Positions 59,279-64,000 of a stretch of 64,000 bases of DNA are shown here, one piece after another (positions within the stretch are counted from its first letter, which is position 1; the number at the start of each line of letters is the position of its first letter). The translations under genes and the position numbers were made by a program. The stretch is from Paenibacillus andongensis (GTDB taxonomy: Bacteria > Bacillota > Bacilli > Paenibacillales > NBRC-103111): assembly GCF_025369935.1 (NCBI RefSeq), contig NZ_CP104467.1, positions 6,269,001-6,333,000 on the forward strand, written 5' to 3'. The notes under the pieces were generated by a model that saw only the letters and a program-made list of their open reading frames with translations, searched no databases and was not told the DNA's origin.

Positions 59279-59593
59279 ATGGAACGAAATCGTTATAGTG
59301 AAGAATTTAAGAAGCAGACAGTGAAGTACATCTTAGAGCAAGGTAAATCAATGCCGCAGATGTCCGAAGAGCTCGGGATATCTGCGGGTGTTCTGCACAA
59401 CTGGAAAGCTACATACCGTGACGAATTTCAGACGGAGTCAGTAATTACTCCGGAAAGAGTGCGCCAGCTTGAGCAACAGTTACGTGAAAAAGATCTGGAG
59501 TACCAGGAGAAAGAACGCCAAAATCAAGATCTCCAAGAGGAACTCGCTATTTTAAAAAAGGCGCTGCACATCTTCAGCAAAGAAAAGAACTAA
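59279..59593 (+). CDS. IS3-family OrfA (HTH protein), copy 2
   Basis: 104 aa, identical to copy 1: an N-terminal HTH and a C-terminal coiled coil. The slippery heptamer A-AAA-AAG is at 59554-59560, correctly phased for a -1 shift into the orfB frame. Confidence 0.93.
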   Translation: MERNRYSEEFKKQTVKYILEQGKSMPQMSEELGISAGVLHNWKATYRDEFQTESVITPERVRQLEQQLREKDLEYQEKERQNQDLQEELAILKKALHIFSKEKN

Positions 59594-59631
59594 GGTTCCA
59601 ATTCATCGAGGATCATCGCTCCGAGTTTCGA

Positions 59632-60465
59632 TTGGAGAAGATGTGTGACGTGCTACAAGTGTCTAGGAGCGGCTATTACAAATGGAAAACTGTTGTTGTG
59701 TCCGAGCGTAACAAGCGCAAAGAGGAACTAACTAAACGCATTAAGTGGCATTTTTATGATTCGGATGAAACTTATGGCAGCCCGAGGATATTCAAAGAAC
59801 TTGTGAAAGAAGGCTGGACCGTAGCGGAACGTACGGTGGGTCTTATTATGCGCGAACATGGATTACGTTCGTGTATGGCGCGGAAGTTCAGGGTCACTAC
59901 GACAGATTCTAATCACGATCAGCCCATTGCTCCCAATATCCTTGAGCAAGACTTTAAAGCAACGAAACCAAATGAAAAGTGGGTAGCTGACATAACCTAC
60001 ATTCCTTGCCGTCAAGGGAGGCTCTATCTGGCTAGCATCATGGATCTGCACACGAAACAAATCGTTGGATGGAAACTTAGCGATCGAATGACGACTGACT
60101 TGGTAATGGATGCGCTAAATCAGGCATACGCCTCTAAGAAGCCAGGCAAAGGTCTTATCCATCATTCTGATCGCGGCTCCCAGTATGCCTCAAAGGAGTA
60201 CCGTGAGCAGTTAGCAAGCTACGGTATGAAGCCAAGCATGAGTCGTAAGGGCAACTGTTATGACAATGCTTGTATTGAGGCTTTTCACAGCATCTTAAAA
60301 CGTGAGTGTATCTACAGCAAACCCAAATTTAAGACGAAGCAAGAAGCGCAGGAGAAGTTGTTCCGATACCTCGAAATCTTTTACAACCGGAAACGATCTA
60401 ACAGCACGATTGGCTACATGTCTCCGTTACGCTTCGAAAAGTTGTACTACCAGAACGCAGCTTAA
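59632..60465 (+). CDS. IS3-family transposase OrfB (DDE integrase), copy 2
   Basis: 277 aa from its own ATG, identical to copy 1, with an intact DDE triad. The -1 frame is open from the slippery site at 59554, so the active product is probably the OrfAB fusion of about 395 aa (59279 to 60465). Nothing suggests decay, so the element is likely still mobile. Confidence 0.95.
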   Translation: MEKMCDVLQVSRSGYYKWKTVVVSERNKRKEELTKRIKWHFYDSDETYGSPRIFKELVKEGWTVAERTVGLIMREHGLRSCMARKFRVTTTDSNHDQPIAPNILEQDFKATKPNEKWVADITYIPCRQGRLYLASIMDLHTKQIVGWKLSDRMTTDLVMDALNQAYASKKPGKGLIHHSDRGSQYASKEYREQLASYGMKPSMSRKGNCYDNACIEAFHSILKRECIYSKPKFKTKQEAQEKLFRYLEIFYNRKRSNSTIGYMSPLRFEKLYYQNAA

Positions 60466-60499
60466 CTAAAGAAGTGTCCACTTTCTTGACAGAAGAGCA

Positions 60500-60797
60500 T
60501 ATCTGCATCTTCTCTCCCTGAAAACGCTGATTTAGATAGATTTAGCTGCACTAATTACATCATCTCTTGGTTTTTCATCCTTCCCCTGAGACCAAGTACA
60601 CCACTAAGTACACATAGCTAGCTACTCTAAGAGATATAATACTTTGCGTGTGACCTAATTAGACGATCAAAAAACAACAGGGTGAGTTATCGAGAATTGC
60701 AGCAGCTCGCTTTTCATTTCAAAGGATGGATTGTCCTAAGCAGCAACAAGAAAAAACCGATCCACTGGAATCGGCATTTGTCATCTTTTATTCAAAA
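60500..60797. other. Intergenic region downstream of IS copy 2
   Basis: No gene is supported. It contains the second half of the split target repeat (TATCTGCAT), a degenerate repeat TGCACTAATTACATCA (60547-60562), two AAGTACAC direct repeats (about 60594-60613), and the terminator of the next minus-strand gene. Confidence 0.55.
60751..60774 (-). terminator. Terminator of the 81-aa gene
   Basis: CCGAT-N8-ATCGG followed by TTTTTTC on the minus strand. Confidence 0.75.
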
Positions 60798-61043
60798 CTA
60801 ATATAAAGGTTTCGTTTGGTACACAGGCGGTTGTGGCTGCGGGCATTGCGGGAACGGGAGAATATCTTGAATTTGATTGAAGGCATAATGTTTCATAGCA
60901 AATTGGGTGTGATATAAATATTCGATCACATAAATAGACCCACCTTGAATATTACACAGAATACCAGAAACTCCGGTGCCGTCCACTAGGGATACACCTA
61001 CTGGGCTTCCGATCCAGGCATACGCTTTATGCTGTAATGACAT
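60798..61043 (-). CDS. Small protein of unknown function
   Basis: 81 aa. GGAGGTGA 6 nt before the ATG is a strong site. The N-terminal part (AYAWIGSPVGVSLVDGTGVSGILCNIQGGSIYVIEYLY) looks like a small beta-barrel, and the C-terminus is Pro/Gln-rich (FPQCPQPQPPVYQTKPLY). This tail style occurs in spore-coat and other surface-assembled small proteins of Bacillales, but no family is assigned. It lies 47 bp downstream of the oxidoreductase gene on the same strand and could share its transcript. Confidence 0.72.
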   Translation of the reverse strand: MSLQHKAYAWIGSPVGVSLVDGTGVSGILCNIQGGSIYVIEYLYHTQFAMKHYAFNQIQDILPFPQCPQPQPPVYQTKPLY

Positions 61044-61090
61044 AGGTCATCACCTCCTGAATTACCTTATGCGGCGATGCGCCCAAGGGT

Positions 61091-63142
61091 TCAGTTTACT
61101 TTGCGCTTCTCCACCCGCACACGGCCCGAGAAGAACGTAGCGCCGCCGCCCATATCGGCTACTCGGTCCGGCGTAAGCGCGTTAACCAACGCTTTGTTCC
61201 CCGACAAATCCGCCCAAAGCCCTTGGCTTACAACCACGCCTGGCAGCACATCCGAGCCAGCCGCAACGACTAAATCGCACTCTCCGCGATCATTCCATAC
61301 ACGGGCAACATCACCACTGACCAAGCCTAACGTGGATGCATCCGTCTCATTCATATGAAGCTTCGGCGTTTTCTCCATTCGGATATGCTTCTCATTATGC
61401 GCAAACGTCGAATTCAGGAAGTTATGATTCGGTGCTGGAATGAACAAGAATGGCAGATCTCCTTCATCCACTAGTGGCGTATATGTCGGAAGCGGCGGGA
61501 ACCCTTTACTCTCCATCACATGAGAATACAGCTCAATCTTCCCGCTTGGTGTCTTTAATTCCCCAGGGAATAATGGCTTAACATCCGCTTTGATAAACTG
61601 TTTTTCCAGTAGTGTTTCATACGATATATGGTTCAAAGCTGGGTTTCCGGGATGATCCAAAGCCTGGCGAATCAACGCTTCATCGGTATCCCGCAAAGCT
61701 TCGTCCTCATAACCCATCCCCTCCGCCAACAATCGAAACACATCCACATTCGCTTTACTTTCCCCATAAGGAGCCATGACGGGAAGCTGAATGTGCATAT
61801 ATTGATGCCAATAGGAGCGGTAAAAGTCCGTATTTTCAAAGGAGGACGTCGCTGGAAGCACAATATCCGCGTACTTCGCGGTTTCCGTCAGAAACAGGTC
61901 ATGAACCACGGTGAACAGATCCTCCCGCTGAAGTCCCTCTCTCACCTTATTCGCATGAGGAGCAACTAACGCTGGATTGGAATTGTACACATAGAGCGAA
62001 TGAATAGGCGGATCAAGCTCCAGCAAGGCGCTCCCGAGTAAATTCATATTGATTTGGCGAGCTTCCTTCTCCCGCAAATCAGGTCGCTGTAAAGCTGGAA
62101 TATTGTGCTCCAAGTAGCTGCCATTTCCTTTAATCGCGCCGCCGCCTTTGTGCAGCCACTGTCCCGTTAACGCTGGCAAGCAGGCTATTGTTCGCACACA
62201 CATACCACCGTTATCATGGTGCTGAATGCCGTTTCCAATCCGAATAAAAGATGGCGAAGTCTGACCGTATAAGCGAGCTAAACGGAAGAGGTCTCGGGTA
62301 GGTACGCCCGTTATTGTAGATACCACAGAAGGATCATATTGACGCACATGTTCCCTCAGCTCCTCATGCCCAGCGGTATATTGCTGCATAAAGGCTTCAT
62401 CGACCAAATTCTCCTCGAACAAGATATGCATGATTCCGAGAGCAAGGGCAGCATCGGTTCCTGGCAAAATCGGAATAAACCAGTCCGCCCAGCGGCCTGT
62501 TTGGTTCTTGTGAGCGTCAATCACGATGATTTGCGCGCCATTCTTACGGGCTTTCTCTGCCAACATGACCTGATGCATATTCGTGCTGACCGCATTAATG
62601 CCCCACATGATGATCAGCTTGGCATGAACCGTATCCTCTGGATCGGTCCCGAAGCTGCCTCCCATTGTATACTTATAGCCTTCAGTACCTGCTGATTCAC
62701 AGATCGAATAAAGCAGTCGGCTCGCACCCATCCGATTGAAAAAACGACGATCCATCCCTTCCGTCCCAATCCGCCCCATGTTGCCATAGAAGCTGTAAGG
62801 CAGAATAGATTCGGCTCCTTCATCTGCGATTAGCTGCTTCCAGCGACTTGTTATGGTTTCGATCGCTTCTTCCCAAGTGATTCTTTCAAATTGACTGCCT
62901 TCACCCTTAGGGCCCACGCGCTTCAAGGGATACTGCAGTCTTTTATCATCATATATACGCGCCGTCATATTCCGAACTTTATTGCAAATAGCCCCTTGTG
63001 TTACCGGGTGATTGGGGTCTCCCTCTATTTTAACGATCTTCCCAGCTTCTTTATGAAGCAGCAGGCCGCATTGATCTGGACAGTCCAGTGAGCATACGGC
63101 TGGGAAAATGCCATTTGGCTCATCACGCATCTTTGTAAGCAT
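61091..63142 (-). CDS. Molybdopterin (bis-MGD) oxidoreductase with N-terminal Fe-S site
   Basis: 683 aa of the DMSO-reductase superfamily. The N-terminal Cys set CSLDCPDQC plus the Cys in QGAICNKVRN fits a [4Fe-4S] site. Further blocks are RITWEEAIETI, MGRIGTEGMDRRFFNRMGAS, IIMWGINAVSTNMHQ, WADWFIPILPGTDAALALGI and a C-terminal molybdopterin-guanine-dinucleotide-binding domain (LHMNETDASTLGLVSGDVARVWN). It lacks a Tat signal, so it is cytosolic, like YyaE-type enzymes. AAAGGAG lies 7 nt before the ATG. A nitrate/sulfonate-type binding protein is encoded 75 bp upstream. The substrate is unknown. Confidence 0.9.
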   Translation of the reverse strand: MLTKMRDEPNGIFPAVCSLDCPDQCGLLLHKEAGKIVKIEGDPNHPVTQGAICNKVRNMTARIYDDKRLQYPLKRVGPKGEGSQFERITWEEAIETITSRWKQLIADEGAESILPYSFYGNMGRIGTEGMDRRFFNRMGASRLLYSICESAGTEGYKYTMGGSFGTDPEDTVHAKLIIMWGINAVSTNMHQVMLAEKARKNGAQIIVIDAHKNQTGRWADWFIPILPGTDAALALGIMHILFEENLVDEAFMQQYTAGHEELREHVRQYDPSVVSTITGVPTRDLFRLARLYGQTSPSFIRIGNGIQHHDNGGMCVRTIACLPALTGQWLHKGGGAIKGNGSYLEHNIPALQRPDLREKEARQINMNLLGSALLELDPPIHSLYVYNSNPALVAPHANKVREGLQREDLFTVVHDLFLTETAKYADIVLPATSSFENTDFYRSYWHQYMHIQLPVMAPYGESKANVDVFRLLAEGMGYEDEALRDTDEALIRQALDHPGNPALNHISYETLLEKQFIKADVKPLFPGELKTPSGKIELYSHVMESKGFPPLPTYTPLVDEGDLPFLFIPAPNHNFLNSTFAHNEKHIRMEKTPKLHMNETDASTLGLVSGDVARVWNDRGECDLVVAAGSDVLPGVVVSQGLWADLSGNKALVNALTPDRVADMGGGATFFSGRVRVEKRKVN

Positions 63143-63217
63143 TTAGACACTCCTTTCAACACTTCCATTCTTTTTTACTATATACCGAAATGAAGCGAAG
63201 CGAAAGTCTCTTTACAC

Positions 63218-64000
63218 TTAATACAACTGCTCCACGGCCCAATCCCCTTCGAGCGGATCGCAGCCCACAAGAGGCAGCTTTAATGCCTTAATGGCTAGTT
63301 GCAAATATTCACCTTTGAAACTGATTTTTTGGGACACAGGAGGTGATAGCTGCTGTAGAGCGTCCATATCTTTCGAATAAATAGCAGCGTCCCATCTTAC
63401 TTTAGCGATAATGCGTGCTGTAATTTCATGCGGAATTCCTTTTGCTCGAGATATAAGCTCGGCAGCTGCATGAGGATTATTCCTAATAAACGTATGGACC
63501 CGAACATGTGCTTTTAAGTAAGCAACTGCGTCTCCTTCATGATGTCGCGCCCAATTCTCATCCGCAACAATTCCTGTTAAATAATTCTCCCCCATTCCTT
63601 CTGGAAAAAGCACCTGACCTAAACTCTGGTATTGTGCCAAGCTAATATACGGTTCCCACATGACACTTCCGGCAAGCTTCCGTTTCACGATCCCCGCCAT
63701 GCATTCATCCATTTCTTTATGTTCAAAATGATTCTCCTGTCCGCCAAGCGATTGAAGCAGTTTCGATAAACGATAACCCGCGCTCGATTGCGCTGCCGAT
63801 GAAAGCGGCCACCCGATAATCTCCGAGATATCGTTGATTTCCAGCCCTTTGCGCATAACGAGTGAAATCCCTTGCCCACCGGAGGTTTTACCGTCAAAGG
63901 CGAGTAGAATAGGACGAAATGCAGGCAGCGTCTGACGAAGTGATTGGCTGAGCACAATCGGATAGTCTCCCAAAGAAGCAATCTGTATGCTGCCCCCGAT
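63218..64000 (-). CDS. ABC transporter binding protein, nitrate/sulfonate/taurine type (5' end outside window)
   Basis: The frame is open to the window edge (IGGSIQIASLGDYPIVLSQSL...), so at least 260 aa are visible and the signal region is missing. The block IQIASLGDYPI is the family's typical ligand-pocket segment, followed by NDISEIIGWPLSSAAQ, LAGSVMWEPYISLAQ and RNNPHAAAELISRAKGIPHEI. Proteins of this class bind sulfonates, nitrate, pyrimidine precursors or similar small molecules. It precedes the molybdopterin oxidoreductase in line, suggesting that the enzyme acts on the imported compound. Confidence 0.85.
   Translation of the reverse strand: MGGSIQIASLGDYPIVLSQSLRQTLPAFRPILLAFDGKTSGGQGISLVMRKGLEINDISEIIGWPLSSAAQSSAGYRLSKLLQSLGGQENHFEHKEMDECMAGIVKRKLAGSVMWEPYISLAQYQSLGQVLFPEGMGENYLTGIVADENWARHHEGDAVAYLKAHVRVHTFIRNNPHAAAELISRAKGIPHEITARIIAKVRWDAAIYSKDMDALQQLSPPVSQKISFKGEYLQLAIKALKLPLVGCDPLEGDWAVEQLY

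Larger units (their letters stand above)
59205..60499 (+). mobile_element. IS3-family insertion sequence, copy 2 (1295 bp)
   Basis: Same length and same ends (TGCACC...AGAGCA) as copy 1, with identical proteins, but opposite orientation. A 3-bp direct repeat TAT (59202-59204 and 60500-60502) flanks it. Removing the IS and one TAT restores a member of the short repeat family, read on the minus strand. Confidence 0.95.

Noticed and set aside
35246-60499. Composite transposon formed by the two IS copies
   Set aside because: Each IS has its own matching 3-bp duplication, which means separate insertions; the genes between are ordinary chromosomal genes.
1-64000. CRISPR array, tRNA or rRNA genes, prophage
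   Set aside because: No regularly spaced repeats, no cloverleaf with a GGTTCGA-type arm outside the T-box region, and no phage structural genes were seen on reading; a tRNAscan or Rfam search would settle weak cases.

Overview
The window looks like the chromosome of a Paenibacillus-type bacterium (Bacillales, low-to-medium GC). The evidence is the strong AGGAGG ribosome sites with frequent TTG/GTG starts, a phenylalanine T-box, a preQ1-I riboswitch, a BlaI/M56 pair, a KinB-like kinase and many MarR, GntR and AraC regulators. No rRNA, tRNA or CRISPR array was seen. The species assignment is inference.

Layout. 1-4.8 kb: the first codons of pheS behind a T-box (minus strand), then a MarR regulator with an MFS drug exporter, an aldo/keto reductase and a glutaminase (plus strand). 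4.85-16.7 kb: a minus-strand alpha-1,6-mannan utilisation locus with a GntR/LacI-type regulator, a GH125 exo-mannosidase, an ABC sugar importer (binding protein and two permeases; no ATPase in the window), three GH76 endo-mannanases with different predicted locations and a secreted GH27 alpha-galactosidase. A textbook -35/-10 promoter before GH125 carries a palindrome in its spacer, the likely operator. 16.9-22.6 kb: SDR, a nikR - DUF2203 - CopC/CopD operon, PhzF, and DoxX with a MarR regulator sharing a motif. 22.7-34.5 kb: a PAS histidine kinase, an M56 sensor with a Pro/Ala repeat tail plus BlaI and two BlaI operators, MOSC with a Cys-bearing MarR protein, a small CxxC thiol protein, a receiver plus HPt-REC-GGDEF-REC pair, sugar-catabolism enzymes and an AraC regulator.

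34.5-36.5 kb holds two tiny peptide genes, each with its own ribosome site and terminator, and the first of two equal-length (1295 bp) IS3-family copies. The second copy, in opposite orientation, is at 59.2-60.5 kb. Each has its own 3-bp target duplication. Both sit at the same position, in the same orientation, within a short dispersed repeat (consensus TGCAKAAAGTRCATCAAA).

Between the IS copies: 5-oxoprolinase pxpABC (pxpA much richer in GC than its neighbours), an esterase, a YbjQ-family protein, a 5'-nucleotidase, a phosphonate-type importer with a fused double permease, a NiCoT nickel transporter with a candidate NikR operator, a NarL-type two-component system, YcnI, folA-thyA, a large unknown protein, queF behind a preQ1 riboswitch, a stalk-domain secreted protein, DUF421, a KinB-like kinase and an AlkD-like glycosylase. 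60.8-64 kb: a small unknown protein, a molybdopterin oxidoreductase and a nitrate/sulfonate-type binding protein running off the window.

Start codons were moved from the longest reading frame where a ribosome site clearly favoured an internal start. Function calls rest on recognised motifs and context, not on database searches.
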